Shown here: piece after piece, positions 51,822 through 59,438 of the stretch
How positions within the stretch are numbered: position 1 is the first letter of the stretch
How the letters are laid out: each line of letters opens with the position of its first letter
Source: Bacillus_AB infantis_B
GTDB taxonomy: Bacteria; Bacillota; Bacilli; Bacillales; Cytobacillaceae
DNA length: 64,000 nt
NCBI RefSeq assembly: GCF_008180445.1
Contig: NZ_VTER01000004.1
Location: 62,001-126,000, forward strand
Direction: 5' to 3'
Made by a program: the position numbers and the translations under genes
The notes under the pieces: generated by a model
Told to the model about the DNA's origin: nothing
Seen by the model: the letters and a program-made list of their open reading frames with translations, nothing else
Database searches by the model: none

Positions 51822-53131
51822 AGATTCTCTCTCCTTTCTGGAAGGGGAAAAGGTGAAAGGGCCGGCATCATATTATATTGCCAGAGCAGTTTCTCAGCTC
51901 TTTCGGCAAGCGGATCTGACGGTTTTACCATCAGCTTTTCAGCCAGCGCTTCCCTCTGGTCCTCATTGAATTCTTCACTGTGCATCAGGCAAAGTTCATT
52001 TATGCGCCCTTTCAGCGTCAGGATATAACCTTCGAGAACGCCTTTGTCCGTAAGCATCCAGCCTCCTGGATCTTTTGCAATTAAATGCTCCTTGTACAGG
52101 TCGCTCATCAGCTTCATGGTATGTGATTTTGAGAAAGCGAGCTCATCGGAGATCCTGCTTTCGGCAATGATCATTTGTTCCTTTCCTGTCTCCCTGTAAG
52201 CAGATTCTGTCAGTTTGTACATTGCCCTAAGCACCTGGCTCCTCTTCGTCTTCCTGTTAAAGACGATTCTTTTGGCCAGCTTTGTCAGCAGTCCTCTCTG
52301 CGGGGCAGCCAGGACAGAGAACAGAAATAAGCCAGTAGCGGTAACAACAATGAACGGCCCAGTTGCAAGACCCTGCCCCAGCGTGCTCAGAAGGGTTCCC
52401 GCCATTCCTGATAAGGCCCCGAATCCTCCTGAAATGACGACCATTTTCCCAAGTGACTCTGTCCAATACCTTGCTGCAACGCTTGGAGTGATCAGCATTG
52501 CAGCCATAAGGATTACGCCTACTGCCTGGATACCGATGACGACAGTGGCAGCCAGAAGGGTAAGAAACATAAAGTTCAGCCAGCCGGCAGGAAGTCCGAG
52601 CCCCCTCGCAAAATCAGGATCGAAGGTCAGGACCTTCAGCTCTTTAAAGAACAGTAAAGTTACCACGATGAGCACGGCAGAAGCCCCTGCCATCAGCTTT
52701 ACATCGCTCCCTACCATGGAAGCAGCCTGCCCGAAGATAAAGTCATCCAGCCCGCTCTTGTTGCCTGCAGGCGATTGGGATATCTTTGTCAGCAGGACAA
52801 TCCCGAATCCGAAAAATACAGACAATACCAGGCAAATCGCGCTATCCTCTTTTAAAATTGAGCTCGAAGTGATGAATTGGATGCAATAGGCGGAAAGCAG
52901 ACCGGTAATTGCTGCTCCGATAAGGAGGGCAGGGAGAGATTTTTCACCTGTGAGCATAAAAGCAATGCATATCCCCGGCAATGCTGCATGTGCAACCGCA
53001 TCCCCGATCAGGCTCTGCTTTCTTAGAAGTGCTATGCTTCCAAGCACTCCGCTTGCCACTCCCAGCAGCATTGTTCCGAAGAGGACCCACTGTGTATTCG
53101 CGCTGCCCAGCATTTGCAATAGTTCATTCAT
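51818..53131 (-). CDS. mntC: Manganese ABC transporter permease MntC with C-terminal DtxR-like domain
   Basis: A 437-residue protein in two parts. Residues 1-285 are an ABC-3 permease (LIGDAVAHAALPGICIAF, then GIQAVGVILMAAMLITPSVAARYW). Residues 300-437 form a cytoplasmic domain resembling the winged-helix and dimerisation parts of DtxR/MntR (DELAFSKSHTMKLMSDLYKEHLIAKDPGGWMLTDKG, then LMHSEEFNEDQREALAEKLM). B. subtilis MntC has a similar length. The start ATG 53131 has GAGG 8 bases upstream. The tail could sense Mn to gate transport; this is inference. Confidence 0.93.
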   Translation of the reverse strand: MNELLQMLGSANTQWVLFGTMLLGVASGVLGSIALLRKQSLIGDAVAHAALPGICIAFMLTGEKSLPALLIGAAITGLLSAYCIQFITSSSILKEDSAICLVLSVFFGFGIVLLTKISQSPAGNKSGLDDFIFGQAASMVGSDVKLMAGASAVLIVVTLLFFKELKVLTFDPDFARGLGLPAGWLNFMFLTLLAATVVIGIQAVGVILMAAMLITPSVAARYWTESLGKMVVISGGFGALSGMAGTLLSTLGQGLATGPFIVVTATGLFLFSVLAAPQRGLLTKLAKRIVFNRKTKRSQVLRAMYKLTESAYRETGKEQMIIAESRISDELAFSKSHTMKLMSDLYKEHLIAKDPGGWMLTDKGVLEGYILTLKGRINELCLMHSEEFNEDQREALAEKLMVKPSDPLAERAEKLLWQYNMMPALSPFPLPERRENL

Positions 53132-53141
53132 ATAAAACACC

Positions 53142-53891
53142 TCACTTTTGCTCGACCATCACTTGGCCCTTTTCCAGGAAGGCCAGTTTGCCGCCATATG
53201 TCTTGTGCAGGTTTTCCATTGTAAATGTTTTATCTGCCGGACCGTGGGCTATGGTTCTCATATTAAGCAGAATGACAGAATCAAAATACTCTTTTACAGT
53301 CTGCAGGTCGTGATGCACGACCAGCACCGTTTTACCCTGGGCCTTCAATTCATTCAGCAGGCTGATGATTGCCCTTTCCGTAGCAGCATCCACCCCGACA
53401 AATGGTTCATCCATGAAATAGACGCTTGCATCCTGTGCAAGTGCCCTTGCAAGGAAGACCCGCTGCTGCTGCCCTCCTGACAGCTGGCTGATCTGCCTGT
53501 GCTGAAAAGCTTCCATCCCTACTTTGCGCAGGCATTCCCTTGCTGCTTCTACATCGGCCTTTTTAGGACGCTTGAACCAGCCGACATGGCCGTATCGCCC
53601 CATAAGGACAACATCAAGCGCATTCGTCGGGAAATCCCAGTCTACCGTTCCCCTTTGCGGCACATACCCAACGAGCCTGTCTTTGGGCCGGTATTCTTTG
53701 CCGTAAACCTTTATCTCCCCCGAGGCTTTCGGAATCAGGCCCAGTATGGCTTTAATAAGCGTAGATTTTCCGGCTCCATTCGGCCCGATTATTCCTACCA
53801 GGCTTCCTTCCCCAACTGAAAAGCTTACATCGCTCAGGACCGGCTTCTTCTGATATGCGACTGTCAGATTTTTTATCTCTACTGGATTCAT
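53142..53891 (-). CDS. mntB: Manganese ABC transporter ATP-binding protein MntB
   Basis: A 249-residue ATPase. Walker A is GPNGAGKST, the Q-loop is in YVPQRG, the signature is LSGGQQQRVFLARAL, Walker B is VYFMDEPFVG, and the switch His is in VLVVHHDLQTV. It energises uptake by the MntC-MntD channel. It sits between the binding-protein and permease genes with gaps of about 10 bases. Confidence 0.94.
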   Translation of the reverse strand: MNPVEIKNLTVAYQKKPVLSDVSFSVGEGSLVGIIGPNGAGKSTLIKAILGLIPKASGEIKVYGKEYRPKDRLVGYVPQRGTVDWDFPTNALDVVLMGRYGHVGWFKRPKKADVEAARECLRKVGMEAFQHRQISQLSGGQQQRVFLARALAQDASVYFMDEPFVGVDAATERAIISLLNELKAQGKTVLVVHHDLQTVKEYFDSVILLNMRTIAHGPADKTFTMENLHKTYGGKLAFLEKGQVMVEQK

Positions 53892-53902
53892 GGCCTTTCC
53901 TC

Positions 53903-54826
53903 CTATTTCAGCGCTTTCGCGATGGTATCGACATTATGCCTATACATCCCCAGATAAGTTCCTTCCTCTGTCCCTTCCTCTCCCATTGCGTCAGAGAACA
54001 GCTCCCCTCCAATAGAAACGGTATGGCCTTTTTCCTTTGCACCTTCTATGACCGCGTTGATGGATCTTTCCGAGATGCTCGATTCAACGAAAACTGCCTT
54101 AATATTGCGCGAAACCAGTGTATCAACTAGCTCCTGAACGTCACCGAGTCCGTATTCGGCATCTGTGCTCAATCCCTGAAGGCCCATCACTTCCATATTG
54201 TATGCTCTTCCGAAATAGCCAAAAGCATCATGGGCTGTAACCAGCACACGCTGTTCTTCCGGAATCCCTGCCATTTCCTTTTCCGCAAATCGTTTTAATT
54301 CATCCATTTCCGCAAAATAGGCATCTGCATTTTCCCGGTAATATTGTTCATTATCAGGATCTGCCTTAATCAGTCCTTCTTCTGCCTTTTCCAGAGCTGT
54401 TTTCCATAGATCGATATCGAACCATACGTGGGGATCATGGGCTTTGCTGCCATCTGCAGACAAAAGTTTTTCTTGTTCTATAGATTCAGCTATGGCGTAT
54501 GTGGGTTTCTGTTCGTTCATTTTCTCAAAGATATCAAGCATCTTCCCCTCCAGGTGCAGACCGCTGTAAAAAATGACATCCGCTTCCTGAAGCTTCTCCA
54601 TATCACCCTGTGTTGCTTTATAAAGATGGGGGTCTGTGCCCGGCCCCATCAAACTGTGCACTTCCGCCTTATCCCCCGCTATTATTTTCACAGCATCGGC
54701 TATCTGCCCGATCGTTGTGGTGATATAAAGCTTCTCTCCATCCCCTTCACTTTCAGCGGTCGTCCCGGAGCATCCTCCCAGCATAATCAGACTAAAAGCA
54801 AAAGCCAGCATCATCCATTTTTTCAA
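53903..54826 (-). CDS. mntA: Manganese-binding lipoprotein MntA
   Basis: A solute-binding protein of the ZnuA/PsaA cluster of about 307 aa. A lipoprotein signal (KKWMMLAFAFSLIMLGGC) anchors it. Metal ligands are visible as His in MGPGTDPHLY, His in HDPHVWFDI, Glu in EVMGLQGLSTDAEYG and Asp near the C terminus. It lacks the long His-rich loop of zinc-specific ZnuA, which fits manganese. I start at TTG 54826, with AAGAGG 8 bases upstream; the GTG at 54835 abuts it. It is the first gene of the operon. Confidence 0.92.
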   Translation of the reverse strand: MKKWMMLAFAFSLIMLGGCSGTTAESEGDGEKLYITTTIGQIADAVKIIAGDKAEVHSLMGPGTDPHLYKATQGDMEKLQEADVIFYSGLHLEGKMLDIFEKMNEQKPTYAIAESIEQEKLLSADGSKAHDPHVWFDIDLWKTALEKAEEGLIKADPDNEQYYRENADAYFAEMDELKRFAEKEMAGIPEEQRVLVTAHDAFGYFGRAYNMEVMGLQGLSTDAEYGLGDVQELVDTLVSRNIKAVFVESSISERSINAVIEGAKEKGHTVSIGGELFSDAMGEEGTEEGTYLGMYRHNVDTIAKALK

Positions 54827-54941
54827 TTCCAACACCTCTTCCTTCTTTTTTTCTTCATCCTCAGTCCTAAATTGTATGCACCTCTTTTAGTGATGTGCAC
54901 ACTTTTTAAACATAACTATAAATTTTAAACTAAAACATAAA

Positions 54942-54986
54942 AGTTTCCCTTGGTAAACATTTTAACCTCATTGTAAGATATGTCAA
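54942..54986 (-). promoter_or_regulatory. mntABCD promoter with MntR-like operator
   Basis: On the minus strand TTGACA (54986-54981), a 16-bp spacer, TAAAAT (54964-54959). An imperfect palindrome AGTTTCCCTTGGTAAACA (54942-54959) abuts and slightly overlaps the -10. It resembles B. subtilis MntR boxes (AGTTTGCCTTAAGGAAACT). Mn-loaded MntR would block the start site. Confidence 0.8.
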
Positions 54987-55001
54987 TCTATTTTATAAAA
55001 A

Positions 55002-55074
55002 GGCTGTGTTAGCTTACCTTGTTGATTTTGGGCTCATTCGTGTAAAACTCTGTTTTACACCATTTCAGCACAGC
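55002..55074 (+). repeat. MITE-like repeat, copy B
   Basis: A second copy of the element at 12124: GGCTGTGTTAG, TTGTTGATTTTGGGCTCATTCG, internal hairpin GTGTAAAAC-TCT-GTTTTACAC (55040-55060), CAGCACAGC. The right end has diverged from copy A. Confidence 0.8.
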
Positions 55075-55116
55075 TGAAATGCAGCCAAAAACCAACAACA
55101 GTGTTTAACAAAGCAA

Positions 55117-55146
55117 ATAAAAAAAATAAACCGGCTGCGCCGGTTT
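55117..55146 (-). terminator. Terminator overlapping the stop of the 55145 gene
   Basis: AAACCGGC/GCCGGTTT with a 3-base loop followed by ATTTTTTTTATT on the minus strand. Confidence 0.88.
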
Positions 55147-55432
55147 AGGGTTGATATGGCTTTATAGAAAGATTGCACTGGGTATACCATCTTTCTTTTG
55201 GAATCACATGTGATACAGTAAGGATCAGGGACGGAACTTTCTCGAGAGTAAAAATGATCATGCCGATTTGTTCATCTATGATAGAAAAGGAATCGCCGTG
55301 TGAACTTTGCACAAAAGTTTTGCCCAGCTGTATGAGCGAACTGAAGATAGCCTGTTTGATTTCAGGATCCAGCCCGATATTCGGGGAAAACCTTAATATC
55401 CATTCCTCATTCCCTATCAAGAACCTGAACAT
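55145..55432 (-). CDS. Small hypothetical protein
   Basis: A 95-residue soluble protein (FRFLIGNEEWILRFSPNI, then EKVPSLILTVSHVIPKERW) of a family I do not recognise. It is predicted alpha/beta, with no signal peptide or membrane helix. A GGTGAGAAG ribosome site and its own terminator support it as a real gene. It stands alone between the mnt operon and the HD-GYP gene. Confidence 0.65.
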   Translation of the reverse strand: MFRFLIGNEEWILRFSPNIGLDPEIKQAIFSSLIQLGKTFVQSSHGDSFSIIDEQIGMIIFTLEKVPSLILTVSHVIPKERWYTQCNLSIKPYQP

Positions 55433-55543
55433 CTTCTCACCTTTTTCTTTGTTTTTCAGCAGGCTGCACCTTATTCAGGATGAAGTCTGCTGTTTTATAA
55501 TTTATGAGAAAAAGGGCTGAAAATGACAAGCAATCTCTCCTAT

Positions 55544-56521
55544 TCATAATATCCGTTCGATCTGCAGCTCCCTGCTGTATCTTAAGTCAATGAGGCGGTC
55601 TTCTGTCTGCACAAGTGCGGATAAAGGATCATATGGGTGAATCATCAGGATCCTTCCCTCTGACTGGTCTGTCAGCCTGACCCTTGAACCGGCCAGGCTG
55701 TTCATCAGGTTTTGGATAAAAATAAGCATAAAACCAGGTTCAAATGAACCGAAAGCGCCATCCTTCATTTTGCGCATGACCTGGTAAAAAGGCAGGGCCT
55801 CATGGTAAATGCGTGCAGACGACATAGCATGGAAAACATCTGCAATGGCTGTGATTTTCGCTAAATGCTCTATTTCCCTTCCTTTCAGGCCCAGCGGATA
55901 TCCCCTTCCGTCTTCTCTTTCATGATGCTGCAGAACAATAAGGGCTGCTTTTGGGCTGACAGCATCCAAATCCCTGACCATTTCATATCCATAAACAGTA
56001 TGAAGTTTCATTTTTTCATATTCTGATAGAGTAAGTTTTCCGGGTTTTGATAGAATTTCATCCGGAATCTTAATTTTACCGATATCGTGAAGGATGGATC
56101 CCAGAAGCAAATCCTCCATCAGGGCTCCGCCAATGCCAAGCCAGCGTCCGATCATCCCGGCTATCATACTGACACATACGGCATGGCTCGAGGTATATCT
56201 GTCTTTTCTGTCGAGCTGATGGAAAACATGGGACACTCCGGGAATATCAGCAAGTGTCCGGATGGCAGGCAATATATCTTTTTTGATTGCAGTTATTCCA
56301 ACACCCTTCCCTAGTCTTGCTCCAGCAAATATATCCTCCACCTGCTTCGCCGCATGATCGATCAGCCCGGCAGTATCCTTCCCGCCTTCTCCATCGCTTA
56401 TGCAGCCTGAAGCAAACGCCGGAGGTCCTGGCCTGTCTCTTTTCAGCTGGAAAAGGAGCCGATCGATTTCTGCTGAAGATAAAGGCTTCTCCCTGCCGGG
56501 TTCCTTAAAGGTTCTCACCAT
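55544..56521 (-). CDS. HD-GYP domain phosphodiesterase-like protein
   Basis: A 325-residue protein. After about 80 N-terminal residues without a recognised sensor domain, an HD-GYP domain runs from about residue 90 to 250. It has His113, the HD pair 145-146 (ILHDIGKIKIP), His174, His199-His200-Glu201 and the GYP triplet at 207-209 (EDGRGYPLG). Asp228 is kept, but the usual DVFDA reads DVFHA (His231). The domain typically hydrolyses cyclic di-GMP to pGpG/GMP; the metal ligands look complete. The C-terminal 70 residues (VRLTDQSEGRILMIHPYDPL) look like a PilZ-like or family-specific tail. It is a single gene. Confidence 0.9.
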   Translation of the reverse strand: MVRTFKEPGREKPLSSAEIDRLLFQLKRDRPGPPAFASGCISDGEGGKDTAGLIDHAAKQVEDIFAGARLGKGVGITAIKKDILPAIRTLADIPGVSHVFHQLDRKDRYTSSHAVCVSMIAGMIGRWLGIGGALMEDLLLGSILHDIGKIKIPDEILSKPGKLTLSEYEKMKLHTVYGYEMVRDLDAVSPKAALIVLQHHEREDGRGYPLGLKGREIEHLAKITAIADVFHAMSSARIYHEALPFYQVMRKMKDGAFGSFEPGFMLIFIQNLMNSLAGSRVRLTDQSEGRILMIHPYDPLSALVQTEDRLIDLRYSRELQIERIL

Positions 56522-56663
56522 CTCACCCTGCCTCCAGAATTATTTTATAGCTTTAATTTTAACAAAAACAGGAAAAGCCACCTATCATTTTTTATCCTTT
56601 TTTTCATAAATACAAAAGATTCGAAAAATTTAAGGGATTTTTGTAAAAATTCTGCATTATTCC

Positions 56664-56692
56664 TTGACTGGAAATTTTCCTTCGTGTATATT
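56664..56692 (+). promoter_or_regulatory. cspD promoter and long cold-shock leader
   Basis: TTGACT (56664-56669), 17-bp spacer, TATATT (56687-56692). The transcript would start near 56699, leaving a leader of about 110 nt before the ATG, as is usual for cold-shock genes whose mRNA structure responds to temperature. Confidence 0.7.
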
Positions 56693-56810
56693 ATAGACAT
56701 CATTTAACAGAATAATTTATTAAGTTATAGTACCAGTTTATTATTCTGCTAGTGATAATATTTATTTCGACACAATCTGTGTCTTGAAAGGCTTAGGAGG
56801 AAAAGTTCAC

Positions 56811-57011
56811 ATGCAAAACGGCAAAGTTAAATGGTTCAATAACGAAAAAGGTTTTGGTTTTATAGAAGTTGAAGGCGGAGACGATGTGTTCGTTCACTTC
56901 ACTGCTATCCAAGGCGACGGCTTCAAGTCTTTGGAAGAAGGCCAGGAAGTTTCTTTTGAAATCGTTGAAGGAAACCGCGGACCTCAAGCAGCTAATGTTG
57001 TAAAACTTTAA
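56811..57011 (+). CDS. cspD: Cold shock protein CspD
   Basis: A 66-residue OB-fold RNA chaperone, almost identical to B. subtilis CspD as I remember it. It starts MQNGKVKWFNNEKGFGFIEV, with RNP1 KGFGFIEV and RNP2 VFVHF, and ends GPQAANVVKL. It binds single-stranded RNA/DNA and melts mRNA structure at low temperature. I use ATG 56811, 10 bases after GGAGG; the open frame from 56784 adds nine leader codons. A strong terminator follows. Confidence 0.97.
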   Translation: MQNGKVKWFNNEKGFGFIEVEGGDDVFVHFTAIQGDGFKSLEEGQEVSFEIVEGNRGPQAANVVKL

Positions 57012-57049
57012 TCAGCACTTATAGATAATTGGCCCATTGGAGACCAATT

Positions 57050-57080
57050 AAAAAAGGCTGGCATTTTGCCAGCCTTTTTT
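57050..57080 (+). terminator. Terminator of cspD
   Basis: AAAAAGGCTGGC/GCCAGCCTTTTTT hairpin with T6. Confidence 0.92.
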
Positions 57081-57093
57081 ACATAGGTAAGTA

Positions 57094-57140
57094 AAAGCGG
57101 CAGAAGACTGTTTCTAAGACAGTCTGCTGCCGCATTTTTT
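57094..57140. terminator. Bidirectional hairpin overlapping the 3' end of ypeQ
   Basis: GCGGCAGAAGACTGT pairs with AGACAGTCTGCTGCCGC with one mismatch and a short loop. T-runs are on both sides. The ypeQ stop codon (57114-57116) lies in the loop. Confidence 0.8.
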
Positions 57141-57290
57141 TATTTTTTCCCCGATCGTGCATTGAGTAATGCAAAATCGGTGGGCGAACCTCTTCCCTTT
57201 TTCTTCTTTGTGATACTTGTGGAGAAAGCAGCCTTTGCAGTACTGTTCCATAAGCTCTTCTGTTTCTTTATAGATATCCTTACGTTCCAA
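57114..57290 (-). CDS. ypeQ: YpeQ-like zinc-finger protein
   Basis: A 58-residue protein starting at TTG 57290, with AAGGAAGGA upstream. The C and H residues are spaced as a zinc-binding unit: YCKGCFLH (Cys18, Cys21, His24), then RFAHRFCITQC (His37, Cys40, Cys44). The HRFCITQCTIGEKIK block matches B. subtilis YpeQ. The function is unknown. It lies immediately upstream of ypeP in map order, as in B. subtilis, and its stop codon is inside a terminator hairpin. Confidence 0.85.
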   Translation of the reverse strand: MERKDIYKETEELMEQYCKGCFLHKYHKEEKGKRFAHRFCITQCTIGEKIKKCGSRLS

Positions 57291-57333
57291 CTCTGTCCTT
57301 CCTTTCCTCTTCAGAAAACAATTATCCCAGCTT

Positions 57334-57990
57334 TTATATAATCTGCATCCTGCTGTTGATCAGCTTTCCTTCCAGCGCCTGGCTGGCCAGCTTATCCGCT
57401 TCTTTATTCTCGGACCTCGGTACAGGCTCATATTTCGGCTCAAGGCCAAGTTTTTTTATTTTCTCTTCTATCCGGTCAAGCCATCTGTTCAAACTCTCTT
57501 CATAACAGGGCCATTCACCTTCAAGCTGCTTAAGCACGACCTGTGAATCACCAAGGAAGCGGCATGTCATATGATGAGCTCCCATTTCTTCCAGCAGTGT
57601 AACAGCATAATGCATGGCAGCATATTCCGCTTCGTTATTTGTTTCCATTTCGCTGATTCTTTCATTGGCCCGGATGCGGAATTTCTTTTTTCCCTGCTTA
57701 TAATAAATGACTGCTCCCAGTCCAGCCTGATAGGTATCTTTATTGAATCCTCCGTCAAAGTACACGGTTATGTCATGAGGCTCGGCCTCCACTTCGGCCA
57801 GCAGCTTCCTCATTTCCTTCAGTGACCAGCCGGTTCCCATCTCATCGAAAAACTCAAGATCCAGGGCCTTTCCTCCCTTTTCGAGGTCTCCGCCGAGCTC
57901 GAGCGCAGTTTCCCCGTCCATCCAATCTGAGGTGAACCGGATTCCGTCTGTTCCTTTCAGCCTGTAGAGCCACTCTAACTTGTATTTCAT
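57334..57990 (-). CDS. ypeP: RNase H-like reverse-transcriptase-like protein YpeP
   Basis: A 218-residue protein. The N-terminal 75 residues are YpeP-specific; the C-terminal part is an RNase H fold. The catalytic carboxylates are readable: Asp in ITVYFDGGF, Glu in METNNEAEYAAM, Asp in FLGDSQVV, Asp in NKEADKLASQAL. It should cleave RNA in RNA-DNA hybrids, though B. subtilis YpeP activity is reported to be weak. A second RNase H-like gene is 1 kb away on the other strand. Confidence 0.9.
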   Translation of the reverse strand: MKYKLEWLYRLKGTDGIRFTSDWMDGETALELGGDLEKGGKALDLEFFDEMGTGWSLKEMRKLLAEVEAEPHDITVYFDGGFNKDTYQAGLGAVIYYKQGKKKFRIRANERISEMETNNEAEYAAMHYAVTLLEEMGAHHMTCRFLGDSQVVLKQLEGEWPCYEESLNRWLDRIEEKIKKLGLEPKYEPVPRSENKEADKLASQALEGKLINSRMQII

Positions 57991-58113
57991 AGTATCCGCC
58001 TTTCGCTACAGTATCAAGTATTTGTTTAGCCTATTCCAGTTCATGCACAAGTATCACAAAATTGCTAAAACTTTCACTTCTCCTGAGATGTGTCTTTCCT
58101 TCTATATTCACGC

Positions 58114-58119
58114 TATAAT
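58114..58119 (+). promoter_or_regulatory. -10 element of the ypdP promoter
   Basis: TATAAT in GCTATAATGG, about 25 bases before the preQ1 riboswitch. The -35 (TGTCTT near 58091) is poor. Confidence 0.55.
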
Positions 58120-58142
58120 GGTCAAGGACAATTAAATATATG

Positions 58143-58178
58143 GCGGTTCGCAACTTCCCGCACTATCAAAACTAGGAG
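58143..58178 (+). promoter_or_regulatory. PreQ1-I riboswitch (translational) of the queuosine-precursor transporter
   Basis: GCGGTTCGCAACTTCCCGC, then ACTATCAAAACTAGGAGG: a short stem GCGG/CCGC enclosing a TTC..-CCC loop, an A-rich tail, and a CTAGG segment that contains the ribosome site. This is the plan of the class I preQ1 aptamer (about 35 nt). Ligand binding would pull the AGGAGG into the pseudoknot and shut off translation of the transporter. Confidence 0.82.
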
Positions 58179-58184
58179 GATCTC

Positions 58185-58886
58185 ATGTTTAACGAATGGT
58201 TTGGCTTCATTTTTGCTTTAGTTAATTTTGCTTTTGTCCTATTATTTTACCGCATTTTCGGCAAAACCGGACTTTTTGTCTGGATTGGCCTTTCTACTGT
58301 ACTTGCCAATCTGCAGGTTATAAAAACAATTGAAATATTCGGGATGACCGCCACCCTGGGAAATGCCATGTATGGCACCGCCTTCCTTGTTACGGACATC
58401 CTGAACGAAAAGTACGGTAAAGAAGAAGCGAAAAAGGCGGTCTGGCTTGGATTTTTGACACTTCTGTCCATGACAGTGATCATGCAGATGGTGCTGTTTT
58501 TCAAACCGCATGAAATCGATATGGCACAAGGTGCATTAAGCACGATTTTCTCGTTTCTTCCGCAAATAGCGCTGGGAAGCCTTGCAGCTTATCTTGCAAG
58601 CCAGTTCCTGGATGTATATATTTTTCAGTTCCTGAAAAGAAAATTCCCTAAAGACAACCAGTTTTGGATCAGGAATAACGGAAGTACGATCATCAGCCAG
58701 TTTGTTGATACACTCGTTTTTACCGGGATTGCTTTTGCAGGGGTCTTTCCCTTCAATGAATGGATCCAGATATTCATTACAACTTACCTGCTGAAGTTCT
58801 TTGTTGCCATCCTGGATACGCCTTTTGGCTATCTTGCCAAGAAGATGCATAAAACAAATAAGGCGAAAACATCCATCGACCAATAG
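58185..58886 (+). CDS. ypdP: Queuosine precursor transporter (YhhQ/QPTR family, YpdP)
   Basis: A 233-residue membrane protein with about six helices. It has the family blocks LQVIKTIEIFGMTATLGNAMYGTAFLVTDILNEKYGKEEAKKAVWLGF and RNNGSTIISQFVDTLVFTGIAF. It imports queuine, preQ0 or preQ1 for tRNA queuosine modification. The upstream preQ1-I riboswitch supports the assignment. AGGAGG lies 6 bases before the ATG, and a strong terminator follows. In B. subtilis YpdP is its counterpart. Confidence 0.94.
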   Translation: MFNEWFGFIFALVNFAFVLLFYRIFGKTGLFVWIGLSTVLANLQVIKTIEIFGMTATLGNAMYGTAFLVTDILNEKYGKEEAKKAVWLGFLTLLSMTVIMQMVLFFKPHEIDMAQGALSTIFSFLPQIALGSLAAYLASQFLDVYIFQFLKRKFPKDNQFWIRNNGSTIISQFVDTLVFTGIAFAGVFPFNEWIQIFITTYLLKFFVAILDTPFGYLAKKMHKTNKAKTSIDQ

Positions 58887-58892
58887 AATGAA

Positions 58893-58920
58893 GAGAGTGC
58901 CGCGGCACTCTTTTTTTTTG
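58893..58920 (+). terminator. Terminator of ypdP
   Basis: GAGTGCC/GGCACTC hairpin with T9. Confidence 0.93.
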
Positions 58921-59027
58921 CATTCACGGTGATAAGAAAGAACCGTTTCTGTGATAAACTTACATATAGTGTTACCCGTTCTCATGCGGGATAAGCAAGT
59001 TTCATTCTTTTATATGGAGGATTTGCG

Positions 59028-59438
59028 ATGATGATCGAAGTATATATCGACGGTGCAAGCGCCGGCAACCCGGGACCAAGCGGCGCCGGAATTTTCATCA
59101 AGGCTGGAGGCACTGTTGAACGCCATAGCATACCGCTCGGTGAAATGAGCAATCATGAGGCAGAATACCACGCTTTTATCCACGGACTGGAGATTTGCCT
59201 GCAAAATGGCTACAGGACCGTTTCTTTTCGGACTGATTCCCAGCTTGTGAATGCAGCAGTCGAGAAGGAATTCGTCAAAAACCCTCTTTACAGCAGTCTG
59301 CTGGAAAAAGCTCTGGGCCTCTCCAGGCAGTTCGACCTTTTCTTTATGAAATGGATTCCAAGCAGTGAGAATAAAACAGCCGATGAACTGGCCAGGAAAG
59401 CGGTCCGCGGCAATGGGAAAGATGGGACCGTCGAATGA
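59028..59438 (+). CDS. ypdQ: Ribonuclease HI family protein (YpdQ-like)
   Basis: A 136-residue stand-alone RNase HI-like protein. It has IEVYIDGASAGNPGPSGAGIFI (first Asp), MSNHEAEYHAFIHGL (Glu), FRTDSQLVNAA (Asp) and NKTADELARKAV (last Asp), so all four metal-binding carboxylates are there. There is no basic handle region. It probably cleaves RNA-DNA hybrids, although B. subtilis YpdQ is reported to have little activity. GGAGG lies 7 bases upstream. Its stop overlaps the start of the EamA gene (ATGA). Confidence 0.9.
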   Translation: MMIEVYIDGASAGNPGPSGAGIFIKAGGTVERHSIPLGEMSNHEAEYHAFIHGLEICLQNGYRTVSFRTDSQLVNAAVEKEFVKNPLYSSLLEKALGLSRQFDLFFMKWIPSSENKTADELARKAVRGNGKDGTVE

